Shown piece by piece: positions 1 to 8,396 of a stretch of DNA of 62,712 bases; the first letter of the stretch is position 1, and every line of letters begins with the position of its first letter. The position numbers were made by a program, and so were the translations under genes. The stretch covers positions 1-62,712 of the forward strand of contig NZ_BCYY01000027.1 of NCBI RefSeq assembly GCF_001598435.1, read 5' to 3'. The DNA is from Sphingomonas pituitosa NBRC 102491 (GTDB lineage Bacteria; Pseudomonadota; Alphaproteobacteria; Sphingomonadales; Sphingomonadaceae). The notes below the pieces were generated by a model that saw nothing but the letters and a program-made list of their open reading frames with translations, was not told where the DNA came from and ran no database searches.

Positions 1-2
1 GG

Positions 3-290
3 TCATTCGCCAAAGGCCCGAGTGATCGCTTGAAGGTGACGATCTAACTCGGCGTTCAAGCGAAGTCGGTCTTCCTGATTCTCGCGCCAAACACCGAAAT
101 CGGGAATTCCACGTGCGAACTTCATCATTGCCGCCCAAGCTCCTTGAGCTTCGTTGAGGCTGCCCGCTTGCCCCTCATCCAAGATGGCGAGGATGTTTTC
201 GACGCTTCTCGCGAGGTCGCTCCGCCACTCTCGGAGCAGGATCACTCGCAGGGCGATGAGATGCTCGAAAACTTCGTGAGGCTCGTTCAT
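3..290 (-). CDS. Hypothetical protein, 95 aa
   Basis: A small soluble protein with a helical, charged composition (repeated Arg, Leu, Glu) and no signal peptide or membrane segment. The frame is open further upstream to 446, but the ATG at 290 (MNEPHEVFEHL) gives the compact reading, and the upstream extension looks like random translation. I recognise no family. The stop codon lies at the very start of the window, so the gene is complete. It is divergent from the membrane protein that follows. Confidence 0.5.
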   Translation of the reverse strand: MNEPHEVFEHLIALRVILLREWRSDLARSVENILAILDEGQAGSLNEAQGAWAAMMKFARGIPDFGVWRENQEDRLRLNAELDRHLQAITRAFGE

Positions 291-387
291 GCTGTCGCTT
301 TTGCGGCTCGTTTCAAATGTCTGCAACTGGGCGGGAGCCGCCAGTGCGGAATCTCGCATTCTGGTGGAAAGCGGACATCCCTGATAT

Positions 388-843
388 ATGCTCTGCCTCA
401 TGAGATTGAGGTCATATCTGCTTCTGGCTGTCCTCGCGTTTGTCATCGCCGTGACCGGGTCAGATATGTTCGCGAAAACGGCCGTAAGTGACCTGTCGAT
501 TGGACAGGCGTTCGTTCAGCACCTCGAATGGGCATCTCTCACGGTATTTGGCATCGTTCTTCTCTTTGCGCCGTATGGTGCAGCAGCGCTGATCTGCGCA
601 AAGCTAAATGAGCGTTCCCGGACCGGAACCGCAGCCACTCTCTTCGCACTGTCGCTGTTCGTCTTGTCTTACTTCTACTTCGGAGGCTTTTACTCCGCTG
701 AGCAAGCGATGGTGGACAAGCGCTGGACCGCGGCGGCTCTGTCAATCGGACTCCTGCCATTCTTCGTCGGTGTCCCCTTCGTGCTCGCACTAATCGGGGC
801 CGCGTTCATCGCTAGGAAGTTAGACCGCCCGACGGACAGGTAG
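388..843 (+). CDS. Hypothetical four-helix inner-membrane protein
   Basis: A 151-residue protein with about four hydrophobic stretches: near residues 9-25, 50-68, 84-100 and 118-140. It ends in a short basic tail (RKLDRPTDR), which suggests a small integral inner-membrane protein. A second in-frame ATG at 400 (MRLRSYLLL) would remove four residues and fits the first membrane helix equally well. No family is recognised. The base composition is less G+C-rich than the genes after 3 kb. Confidence 0.55.
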   Translation: MLCLMRLRSYLLLAVLAFVIAVTGSDMFAKTAVSDLSIGQAFVQHLEWASLTVFGIVLLFAPYGAAALICAKLNERSRTGTAATLFALSLFVLSYFYFGGFYSAEQAMVDKRWTAAALSIGLLPFFVGVPFVLALIGAAFIARKLDRPTDR

Positions 844-919
844 ACCGACGTCCTCGAACGTCCGAAATTGGGGCGAGAACGGACAGGCCACTTTTCCTCA
901 AACGGCCTTGGTCGGACGC

Positions 920-1156
920 TTACACACGGACGGCGTTGATCCGCCGCAAGCCGTCGATGAGGAAGCGCCGTTCTTCAGCGGCGCGTACGAATTGCGGAAC
1001 GTACCAGGTGCCGGGCATAACCTGCCCCAGGAGGCTCCGGCAGCCTTCGCTTGGGCAGTGCTGGCGCTGACATAGGTCCATCGGATCGCGGGAGTGGACG
1101 CATGTAACCGAAACCGCTTCCCCATTGGTATGATGAAACGGGAAAACCCATGCCAT
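920..1156 (-). CDS. Doubtful small ORF, 78 aa, Cys/His-containing
   Basis: The only candidate in the 380-base gap between the membrane protein and the TAP-like hydrolase. It contains a Cys/His cluster (CQRQHCPSEGC) that could bind a metal. There is no convincing ribosome binding site and no recognisable family. It may be a gene remnant or chance. Listed so that the gap is accounted for. Confidence 0.2.
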   Translation of the reverse strand: MAWVFPFHHTNGEAVSVTCVHSRDPMDLCQRQHCPSEGCRSLLGQVMPGTWYVPQFVRAAEERRFLIDGLRRINAVRV

Positions 1157-1223
1157 CTTAGAACCCGTTCAGGGAGGGGGAAGCGAGACCGTCAGCGCTC
1201 GTCGCGCAAGGGTTCGACGCCCG

Positions 1224-2630
1224 TCAGTTTGCGGGAGGGGCCGCGCCGGCTGGTGGCGTGCCCGTTAAGCACCGTGCCGGGGGCATTCGCTTGCCGACAA
1301 AGGCGGACGCTGCCTTTACGAAACAATCAGGCGCTACCAGCGCCAGAAAATGTGCGCCGCCTTCGACGGTCGACAAAGTGATCCTTTCACCCGCCGCCGA
1401 TAGTATCCTGGCGTGCGCCTTTGCGCCATCGTAGGGCGTATTGGGATCCAGTGTTCCCTGTATTACCAGGGTGCGCGGCAGGTGCCGGGGAACCTGCCCG
1501 TGAAAGGCGTCTCGCGTGTAGAGCGGCACCGGCGTGCCTACCAGAAAGCCCGGTAACGGACTGGTGAACAACGCGCCCTTCTCTTCGTCCGCCACCGTGG
1601 CCGTGGTGAGGTTTCTTCGTACATTGTTCTCCGATCCGCTTATCAGCATGACCAGCGGCAACGAAGGGGGGGATTGCGGGAAGGCGTTCAATTGCGCCAG
1701 TTCTACCTGCAAGGCAGCCACGGCCTGGGTCAGCGGCGCTCTGTCGTTTCGGGACAGCCCGTCAATGATCGCGGGAATACGGGCGCGAAGCTGAGGGAAA
1801 TTCAATAGTCGGCCCATAAAGCGGCGAAGATCGCGCCCGGGCACATCGCCGATCCATGCCGGCTCCTTTTGCGCGAGCAACGCACGATATCGATCAACCT
1901 GATCGGCCGTAAGCGTCGCCCGGCCGACCGCATCGACCACTTGAGTCCGGTGGCTGAGGTCCAGCGACGCATCCGCTTCCGCGGGCACCATGCCGTCGAG
2001 GATGATGCCGTCCAGCCTGACCGGCGCGGTCTGCATCATCCGCAGAACCAGCTGAGTGCCATAGGAAACACCGTACACATACACCCTGCCCGGCTGTCGA
2101 TATCGGGAGATGAGGGCCGACAGATCATGCGAAGCGTTGGTGATCGTAAAGGCACGCGATCTGGGCGCATTGGCATGCATGAAGCCAAGACAGGGAGCCC
2201 ATTCGTCCCCTGCCAGCGAAATCCCCGCCGGGCTGTCCGCCGCTTCCTGCGCCGGGCACAGTTTGGCAGAGTAACCGGTGCCGCGATGATCGGGGATGAT
2301 CAGATCATAGTCGGGAAACGCACGCCGCAGCACCGGCAAGACCGGATAGAACGATGCGCCAGCCTCTCCCGGACCGCCAGCGGCGAGCCATATTTCGCCG
2401 TGTCGACGGCGTGGCACGGGTGCGGGAAACTTGCGGACGAACAACTCGACCTCTGGTCCGTTCTTTACCTGGGGATCGAGCGGCGCTTTGGCGAAAGCAC
2501 ACAGGGAGCCGGCCAGCAGGGGGGCGCTTTGCGCATCGTCGCACGGCTTGAAAGATTGGGCGATGGCCGGCGTGGCGATGCAGGCGGCCAACATGAGAAC
2601 GCCACCGCCGACACCCGATCTGTACATCAT
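1224..2630 (-). CDS. Secreted alpha/beta-hydrolase, TAP-like (S33 peptidase family)
   Basis: A 468-residue exported hydrolase. A Sec signal peptide ends at about residue 25 (ATPAIA-Q). The oxyanion region GGPGEAG and the DHRGTG motif are those of proline-iminopeptidase/tripeptidyl-aminopeptidase-like enzymes. The nucleophile elbow is GVSYG with Ser at about residue 189. The acid is the Asp in GTLDPNTP and the general base the His in EGGAHFLA, both in the C-terminal TAP-like domain. The ATG at 2630 is preferred over an upstream in-frame start because it puts a clean signal peptide at the N-terminus. The substrate is probably a peptide or an ester and cannot be told from sequence. It appears monocistronic. 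Confidence 0.85.
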   Translation of the reverse strand: MMYRSGVGGGVLMLAACIATPAIAQSFKPCDDAQSAPLLAGSLCAFAKAPLDPQVKNGPEVELFVRKFPAPVPRRRHGEIWLAAGGPGEAGASFYPVLPVLRRAFPDYDLIIPDHRGTGYSAKLCPAQEAADSPAGISLAGDEWAPCLGFMHANAPRSRAFTITNASHDLSALISRYRQPGRVYVYGVSYGTQLVLRMMQTAPVRLDGIILDGMVPAEADASLDLSHRTQVVDAVGRATLTADQVDRYRALLAQKEPAWIGDVPGRDLRRFMGRLLNFPQLRARIPAIIDGLSRNDRAPLTQAVAALQVELAQLNAFPQSPPSLPLVMLISGSENNVRRNLTTATVADEEKGALFTSPLPGFLVGTPVPLYTRDAFHGQVPRHLPRTLVIQGTLDPNTPYDGAKAHARILSAAGERITLSTVEGGAHFLALVAPDCFVKAASAFVGKRMPPARCLTGTPPAGAAPPAN

Positions 2631-3044
2631 ACCCCCAAAGTCATTGCCGCGCCGCCTTCGCGCTACACACCGGCGCATCCATCAAGACAGGCTCACTGCG
2701 TATTACATACGTAACACAGCTATCCATGCGCATGCAATCCATGCCGGTACACCCATATCTGGCACGCCATGAGCCGGAGGTTTTTGGTTTGGTTGCGGTG
2801 TACTTGAGCTTCCCAAAAACGAGCCTCCAACGGGACGACCGTCACCGGCACAAAACGCGCCGTATCTCCGCCGGGGCTTTCCGACGACATGTTCCCGATT
2901 GCTCTTTCCTCAAATCGCGCCTCGGGCATGAGAATTCGGGACTGGCCCCGCTCAACAATCGACAGCTTTTGGGATCGCGAGTCTAAGACCTGAACGGCCG
3001 ACATTGGGCGGTTTCGGTTATTCCGAATTTCAGGAGTCCCAGGC
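2631..3044. other. Gap without a supported gene
   Basis: A 414-base stretch between two same-strand hydrolase genes. One 94-codon minus-strand frame (2720-3004) is open, but it lacks a ribosome binding site, a domain or a believable composition. The promoter of the TAP-like hydrolase should lie near 2640-2700. I see no repeat or RNA gene. Confidence 0.4.
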
Positions 3045-3947
3045 CTAGTTCGCCCCGCGCCGCTCCAGCCATTCCACCAGCGCGGCGGTCACCTCTTCGG
3101 GCTTCTCCCAGGGCACGAAGTGGCCGCCGTCGCGGATCTGCGCCAGCGTGTAGTCGGGGATCAGCGTCTCCAGCCCGTCGAGCAGGCAGGGCAGCAGGCC
3201 GCGATCGCGCATGCCCCAGATCACCAGCGTCGGCTGCGGCTGGAGCGGGAAGGGGCCGTCGATCCACGCCGGGCGGGGCAGATCCTCGTCGATCGCCGGC
3301 ACCACGATCTGGGTCGCGCGGTACCAGTTGAGCATCGCGGTGAGCGCGCCGGGCTGGCTCCACTGGTTGAGGTAGATCGCCTTTTCCTCGGGCGTCACCG
3401 TCACCTGGAGGTGCTCGCCGAACAGCGAGAGCAGGAACTGTTCGAGCGCGGTCTTGTCCGGCGCGCGATCGAGCTCGGTCTCCCGGAAGAAGCGGATATA
3501 CTGGCTGGCGCGGCGCTGGCCGGGATCGTCGAACAGCTTGCGCTGGAAGACCTGCGGGTGCGGCGCGTTGACGATGGCCAGCCGGGCGACACGCCTGGGC
3601 TCGCGCAGCGCCGCCATCCAGGCGATCGCGCCGCCCCAGTCATGCCCCACCAGGGTGAAGCGGTCGATGTCCAGCGCGTCCGCCAGCGCGAACAGGTCCG
3701 CGGCGATCTTGTCCGCGGCATAGCTCTCCACCCCGTCGGGCTTGGCCGAGCCGGCATAGCCGCGCTGGTCCGGGGCGATGACGAAATAGCGTTCGGCCAG
3801 CGCCGGGATCTGATGCCGCCAGGTGCGATGCGATTCGGGGAAGCCGTGCAGCAGGATCACCGGTGGATTGGAAGGATTTCCCGCCAGCGCGACATTCAGG
3901 GCGACCCCCGTGGAAAGGGGTATAGTCGTCTGTCGAATCGCAGTCAC
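3045..3947 (-). CDS. Alpha/beta-hydrolase, epoxide hydrolase/haloalkane dehalogenase-like
   Basis: A 300-residue cytosolic enzyme. The HGFPESHRTW oxyanion motif is at residues 34-43. The nucleophile elbow is GHDWGG with Asp103, the signature of the epoxide hydrolase/haloalkane dehalogenase branch, where an aspartyl-ester intermediate forms. DQRGYAGS at 60-67 and the C-terminal GGHFVPWE (catalytic His) complete the pattern. Two Tyr residues in the cap (near YIRFF and NWYRA) would favour epoxide opening over dehalogenation, but this is inference. It is followed on the same strand, after a 104-base gap, by pirin upstream. Confidence 0.85.
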   Translation of the reverse strand: MTAIRQTTIPLSTGVALNVALAGNPSNPPVILLHGFPESHRTWRHQIPALAERYFVIAPDQRGYAGSAKPDGVESYAADKIAADLFALADALDIDRFTLVGHDWGGAIAWMAALREPRRVARLAIVNAPHPQVFQRKLFDDPGQRRASQYIRFFRETELDRAPDKTALEQFLLSLFGEHLQVTVTPEEKAIYLNQWSQPGALTAMLNWYRATQIVVPAIDEDLPRPAWIDGPFPLQPQPTLVIWGMRDRGLLPCLLDGLETLIPDYTLAQIRDGGHFVPWEKPEEVTAALVEWLERRGAN

Positions 3948-4051
3948 TAGGCTCTCCCTGTTGCCCGGTCGACGCTGCCCCCGCGCCGCCCGGGCCGCTG
4001 CCCTGACCCTTCCATGCGCCGGTTGCGCACAGGCCGCAAGCCAAGGAAACC

Positions 4052-4951
4052 TTAGGGGTAACTAACCGTCTTAGGTACTTCGGGGATCGGAATGAATTCC
4101 TTGTCGTCGTTCGGAACCTTGGGAAATGCGCCGGCCTTCCAGTCTTCCTTGGCCTGGTTGATCCGGTCGCGGCTGGAGCTGACGAAGTTCCACCATACAT
4201 GGCGCGGTGTCGCGAACGCCTCGCCGCCGCAGAACATCACCCGCGCACCGCGTTCGGAGCGCAGCGTCGCGCGGATGCCGGGGCGGAGCAGGTAGAGCGT
4301 CATCGGCACCAGCGGCATGCCGTCCAGGCTCGCATCCCCCGTCGCGACATACAGCGCGCGCTCGTCGGCCGCGGCATCGATCGGGATGCTCGCGCCGCCG
4401 TCCAGCGCGATGTCGCCGTAGATCGTCTGGGCATAGGTGGTGGTAGGGGCGGATACGCCCCACAGCTCACCCATGATCACCCGCGCGCGGGCGCCGTGCG
4501 CCTCCACGATCGGCAGGTCGGCGGCGGCGACATGCTCGAAGGCGGGGTCCCTCTCTTCCATCGCCTCCGGCAGCGCGAGCCAGGTCTGGATGCCGCTGAG
4601 TTCCGGGCCCTTTTCGCGCTCGGCGGAGGGCGATCGCTCGGAATGGACGATGCCGTGGCCGGCGGTCATCAGGTTCACCGCGCCCGGCTCGATCGTGGCG
4701 AAGGTGCCGAGCGAGTCGCGATGGTCGATCGCGCCGGCGAACAGATAGGTGACGGTGGCGAGATTGATGTGCGGGTGCGGGCGCACGTCGATGCCGGTGC
4801 CGACGTCGAGGATCGCCGGGCCCATCTGGTCGAAGAAGATGAACGGCCCCACCATGGTGCGCGGCCGCGAGGGGAGGGTGCGATGCACCTTGAAACCGCC
4901 CAGGTCGTGCGTGGTCGGCTCGATCGTCTGGATCACCAGGTCATCGCGCAT
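4052..4951 (-). CDS. Pirin family protein
   Basis: A 299-residue bicupin pirin. The N-terminal cupin has the HPHINLATVTYLF metal-binding segment, followed by the GAVNLMTAGHGIVHSER stretch. Both are typical of the iron-binding pirins that act as quercetinase-like dioxygenases or redox-linked regulators. The start is set at the ATG at 4951 (MRDDLVIQTIEP), because everything upstream of it in the long open frame lacks similarity to pirins and runs antisense into the PepSY gene. It is divergent from the PepSY operon. The shared intergenic region carries an iron-box-like dyad. Confidence 0.9.
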   Translation of the reverse strand: MRDDLVIQTIEPTTHDLGGFKVHRTLPSRPRTMVGPFIFFDQMGPAILDVGTGIDVRPHPHINLATVTYLFAGAIDHRDSLGTFATIEPGAVNLMTAGHGIVHSERSPSAEREKGPELSGIQTWLALPEAMEERDPAFEHVAAADLPIVEAHGARARVIMGELWGVSAPTTTYAQTIYGDIALDGGASIPIDAAADERALYVATGDASLDGMPLVPMTLYLLRPGIRATLRSERGARVMFCGGEAFATPRHVWWNFVSSSRDRINQAKEDWKAGAFPKVPNDDKEFIPIPEVPKTVSYP

Positions 4952-5083
4952 CGTCGGTCTCCGTGTTTGCTGGTGCCGGGATAGCCGCTCGCGGCCGGCG
5001 CGCCCAGCCAAACCAGGGGATGATATCGTCAACGCAGCGTTTCCGGCAGACCGGTACAGTCTGTTACAACTCGAACGTTGTAA

Positions 5084-5100
5084 TTGCGAATCGTTCGCGT
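5084..5100. promoter_or_regulatory. Iron-box-like dyad before the PepSY operon
   Basis: The sequence is TTGCGA-ATCGT-TCGCGT, containing a perfect GCGAA-TCG-TTCGC inverted repeat. It lies 41 bases before the PepSY start codon and 132 bases before pirin. It matches the dyads before the Fiu-like receptor and in the ECF-sigma/HasR intergenic region. I read it as an operator for an iron-responsive regulator (Fur-type); the identity of the regulator is inferred. Confidence 0.5.
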
Positions 5101-5141
5101 TATCGCGGCGGCTCGACCCTAGCCGAGATTGCCGCCACCCG

Positions 5142-5786
5142 ATGCACGCCCCGTCCCCGACCGCTGCCCCGCGCAAGCGCAGCCGCAAGAGCTTCTGGCT
5201 GAAGCAGCTGCACACCTGGCATTGGATGAGCTCGGCGATCAGCCTGATCGGGCTGCTGCTGTTCGCGATCACCGGCTTCACGCTGAACCATGCCGCCGAC
5301 ATCGAGGGCGCGCCGCAGACGGTGGATCGTGCGGCCCAGCTGCCGGCCGCGCTGCTGCCGCTGGTGCAGCCCGACGACAAGCCCGATGCCAAGCAGCCGC
5401 TGCCCGCCCCCGTCGCCGGCTGGCTGCAGAGCACCCTGAAGATGCCGGCCGACGGCGTCGCCGAATGGTCCGCCGACGAGATCTACCTGGCCAAGCCGCG
5501 TCCGGGGGGCGACGGCTGGATCGCCATCGAGCGCGAGACCGGCAAGGTGACGAGCGAAGTCAGTTCGCGCGGCTGGATCGCCTACCTCAACGATCTCCAC
5601 AAGGGCCGCAACGCCGGCACCGCGTGGAAATGGTTCATCGACATTTTCGCCTTTGCCTGCCTGGTGTTCACGCTGACCGGCCTCGTGCTGTTGTGGATGC
5701 ATTCCAAGCATCGCAAGAGCACCTGGCCGCTGGTTGCCGCCGGGCTCGCCATTCCCGCGCTGATCGCGCTGTTCCTGATCCACTAA
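5142..5786 (+). CDS. PepSY-associated transmembrane protein
   Basis: A 214-residue inner-membrane protein of the PepSY_TM type, first gene of a four-gene operon. A basic N-terminus precedes HTWHW (His24, His27). TM1 covers about residues 29-49 and ends at His50; a periplasmic PepSY-like domain spans about 60-155; then come TM2 and TM3. Conserved histidines at the membrane faces (also LHKGR and WMHSKH) are candidate heme ligands, so transmembrane electron transfer from the quinone pool or the cytosol is plausible. The start at 5142 was chosen for the basic N-terminus. A very long upstream extension exists but overlaps pirin antisense. The next gene follows after 10 bases. Confidence 0.85.
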   Translation: MHAPSPTAAPRKRSRKSFWLKQLHTWHWMSSAISLIGLLLFAITGFTLNHAADIEGAPQTVDRAAQLPAALLPLVQPDDKPDAKQPLPAPVAGWLQSTLKMPADGVAEWSADEIYLAKPRPGGDGWIAIERETGKVTSEVSSRGWIAYLNDLHKGRNAGTAWKWFIDIFAFACLVFTLTGLVLLWMHSKHRKSTWPLVAAGLAIPALIALFLIH

Positions 5787-5796
5787 AGGGGGCTTC

Positions 5797-6321
5797 ATGC
5801 AGTTTCGCCTGACCGCATTCACCACTGCCGCGCTCGGCGCCGGCGCGCTGCTGCCGAACGCGGCTGCGGCGCAGACCATGGACCTGTCGATCGAGTTGCC
5901 GCGGATTCGCGTCGCCGAATATCACAAGCCCTATGTGGCGGTGTGGCTGGAGAAGGAGGGGCAGGCGCCCCGCACGCTCTCCGTCTGGTACGATGTCGAC
6001 AAGCGCGGCGGCGAGGGCACCAAGTGGCTGCACGATCTGCGCCAGTGGTGGCGCGCCTCGGGCCGCACGATGAGCTTCCCGGCCGACGGGGTGAGCGGCG
6101 CGACTCGCGCGCCCGGCGTGCAGAAGCAGCGCCTGGTGGCGGGCAAGGGCGGCATGCCGGCGCTCACCCCGGGCCAGTATACGCTGGTGGTGGAAGCCGC
6201 GCGCGAAGTGGGCGGCCGCGAGGTCGTGCGCCTGCCCTTCGCCTGGAACGGCAGCAGCGCCACCGCCACGGCCAAGGGGGCGACCGAACTGGGCGCCGTT
6301 TCTTTCACGCTCAAGCGCTAA
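5797..6321 (+). CDS. DUF2271 exported protein with ApbE flavinylation motif
   Basis: A 174-residue protein. A Sec signal peptide is cut after about residue 26 (NAAAAQ), followed by a beta-rich DUF2271 domain. Residues 97-103 read DGVSGAT, matching the D-x-x-S/T-G-A-T/S motif at which ApbE attaches FMN covalently, with Thr103 as the predicted acceptor. An apbE gene lies two genes downstream in the same operon, and a likely heme-binding PepSY membrane protein lies just upstream. The predicted role is a periplasmic flavoprotein electron carrier, perhaps for ferric-iron reduction. The motif is seen directly; the flavinylation and role are inferred. The next gene follows after 17 bases. Confidence 0.85.
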   Translation: MQFRLTAFTTAALGAGALLPNAAAAQTMDLSIELPRIRVAEYHKPYVAVWLEKEGQAPRTLSVWYDVDKRGGEGTKWLHDLRQWWRASGRTMSFPADGVSGATRAPGVQKQRLVAGKGGMPALTPGQYTLVVEAAREVGGREVVRLPFAWNGSSATATAKGATELGAVSFTLKR

Positions 6322-6338
6322 TCGGGGGATCCAGAATC

Positions 6339-7223
6339 ATGAAGTACCGCAAGCCGCTCCTCGCGCTCGCCGCCGTCACTGCGCTCGCCGCGCCGGCCGC
6401 CATCGCCCACCGCATGTGGCTGTTGCCGTCGTCCACCGTCGTCTCCGGCACCGACAACTGGGTGACGGTCGACGCCGCGGTGTCGAACGACCTGTTCTAT
6501 TTCGACCATCGCCCGCTGGGCGTGATTCCCGCGATCACCCAGCCCGACGGCAGCGAGGGCAAGGCCGAGCATCACAATATCGGCCAATTCCGCGCGACCT
6601 TCGACGTGCATCTGACCCAGCAGGGCACCTATCGCATCGCGGTGGTGAACCAGGGCGTGTTCGGCCGCTACACGCTGAACGGCGAGACCAAGATGATCCC
6701 GCGCGGCACCACCAAGGCCCAGCTTGCCAGCGCGATCCCGGCCGGGGCGACCGACGTGCAGACCAGCGAGATGCTCGCCCGCAACGAGATCTTCGTGACG
6801 CAGGGCGCGCCGACCAGCACCGTGTTCAAGCCGACCGGGCAGGGCATCGAGCTGGTGCCGGTGACGCACCCCAACGACCTGGTCGCCGACGAGCCCGCGA
6901 CCTTCCAGTTCCTGCTCGACGGCAAGCCGGCTTCGGGCCTGTACGTCACCACCATCCTTGGCAACGGTCGCTATCGCGCCGCGCCGAAGCAGATGGAGCA
7001 GCGTACCGACTTGCAGGGCAAGGTGACCATCAAGTGGCCGGAAGCCGGCATGTACTGGATCAACGTCACGCCCAACGCGCCGCAGCCGGAAGGCGAGGGG
7101 CCACGCCCGCAGGCGCAGGGTGCCGGCGCACGTCCGGCGCAGGGCGCGCCGCAGGGCATGGGCGGCGTTCCCTCCGGCCGCCGCGTCAGCTACACGACCA
7201 CGCTGGAGGTACTGGCACCCTGA
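6339..7223 (+). CDS. DUF4198 periplasmic protein
   Basis: A 294-residue exported protein. The signal peptide ends AAIA, so the mature protein would begin with His24 (HRMWLLPS). This N-terminal His arrangement is shared by many DUF4198 proteins and suggests metal binding. The body is a beta-sandwich-like domain with a carboxy-terminal region rich in Pro, Gln and Gly (near residues 250-280) before the final strand. DUF4198 proteins are often found beside TonB receptors and metal-uptake genes. The operon position between DUF2271 and apbE suggests work in a metal-linked electron-transfer unit; the metal is unknown. Its stop codon overlaps the start of apbE. Confidence 0.8.
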   Translation: MKYRKPLLALAAVTALAAPAAIAHRMWLLPSSTVVSGTDNWVTVDAAVSNDLFYFDHRPLGVIPAITQPDGSEGKAEHHNIGQFRATFDVHLTQQGTYRIAVVNQGVFGRYTLNGETKMIPRGTTKAQLASAIPAGATDVQTSEMLARNEIFVTQGAPTSTVFKPTGQGIELVPVTHPNDLVADEPATFQFLLDGKPASGLYVTTILGNGRYRAAPKQMEQRTDLQGKVTIKWPEAGMYWINVTPNAPQPEGEGPRPQAQGAGARPAQGAPQGMGGVPSGRRVSYTTTLEVLAP

Positions 7224-8215
7224 TCGCCGACGTTCGCATTGCTGTTCCCGAGAGCCTTTCGCCGGCGGCGTTCCACCGGCGGCGATCGGCCGCGCCCGTC
7301 GCCACCTTTGGCGGCGCGACGATGGGCACCACCTGGCGGCTGGTCGTCGTCGATCCGCCGGAGGACGTGCGCGAGACGGTGCAGCGCGTGTTGATGCGCA
7401 TCATCGCCGAGTTCAGCCATTGGGAGCCGGGTTCGCGCATCGGGCGGTTCAACCGGGGGATGCTTGGCCACTGGCATCCGCTGTCGCCCGAGGCGGCGCG
7501 GGTGCTGGATGCCGCCTTCGCGGTGCACGAGGCGAGCCGCGGCGCCTTCGACCCGGCCGCCGGCGTGCTTGCCGATCTCTGGGGATTCGGGCCTGCGGGC
7601 ACGCGCCACGACGTCCCCAGCGCCTATGCGATCGGCGAGGCGAAGATCATGTCCGGCGCGCGGCATCTGGAGTTCGACCGCGACCAGTCCCGCATCCGCC
7701 GGCGCGAGGCGGTGCAGATCGACCTTTCCGGAATCGCCAAGGGCTATGCCGTCGATGCGGTGGCGGAGCGGCTCGTCGCGCTCGGCATCGAGGACTTTCT
7801 GATCGAGATCGGCGGCGAGCTGCGCGGCGCGGGTATCAAGCCCGACGGCCAGCCCTGGTGGGTCGAACTGGAGCCGGTGCCGGAATCGACGCTGGCGCCG
7901 GTCCGCATCGCGCTCCACGGCCTGTCGGTCGCCACCTCGGGCGACTATCGCCGCTTCTTCGAGCGCGACGGGCGACGCTACGCCCATAGCATCGACCCGC
8001 GCACCGGTTGGCCGATCGACAATCAGGTGGTGTCGGTTTCCGTGCTGCACCGGGAAGCGATGCTCGCCGATGCCTGGGCGACCGCCCTCACCGTGCTGGG
8101 CCCCGCCGGCATGATCGTCGCCGAGCAGCAGGCGCTCGCCGTCCACATGGTGACGCGGGAGGAGACGGCCTTTTCCGAGCGCATGTCCCCCGCCTTGCAA
8201 GCCATGCTCGGCTGA
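7220..8215 (+). CDS. apbE: FAD:protein FMN transferase (ApbE), CTG start
   Basis: A 331-residue flavin transferase that moves FMN from FAD to a Thr/Ser in a target protein. Family motifs are all present: MGTTW near residue 35, FDPAAGVLADLWGFG, DLSGIAKGYAVD, IEIGGELR and the HSIDPRTGWPI segment. The only workable start before the conserved region is CTG at 7220, which overlaps the DUF4198 stop and sits 9 bases after a strong GGAGGT at 7205-7210. The first in-frame ATG (7322) falls inside the MGTTW motif. There is no obvious signal peptide or lipobox, which is odd because its likely target is exported. Predicted substrate: the DUF2271 protein of the same operon. Confidence 0.88.
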   Translation: MIADVRIAVPESLSPAAFHRRRSAAPVATFGGATMGTTWRLVVVDPPEDVRETVQRVLMRIIAEFSHWEPGSRIGRFNRGMLGHWHPLSPEAARVLDAAFAVHEASRGAFDPAAGVLADLWGFGPAGTRHDVPSAYAIGEAKIMSGARHLEFDRDQSRIRRREAVQIDLSGIAKGYAVDAVAERLVALGIEDFLIEIGGELRGAGIKPDGQPWWVELEPVPESTLAPVRIALHGLSVATSGDYRRFFERDGRRYAHSIDPRTGWPIDNQVVSVSVLHREAMLADAWATALTVLGPAGMIVAEQQALAVHMVTREETAFSERMSPALQAMLG

Positions 8216-8396
8216 AGGCCTCCCGGTAAAGATCCGCACCCGCCGCGCCTGGGTGGGGTTGCGCCGCAACGGCCCCTGGGAACCCCGGCTGCACGGGCGT
8301 GACCATGACGGCGTGGTGCGGCAGCCGAACCTTCCCCCTCGGTCACCCGTGCCGCGCTTTCCTTGACATCTGCCCCGTGCGGCGCATGTGGGAGCG

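Noticed and set aside
2720..3004. 94-codon minus-strand frame between the two hydrolases
   Set aside because: No ribosome binding site, no recognised domain and atypical composition; treated as gap.
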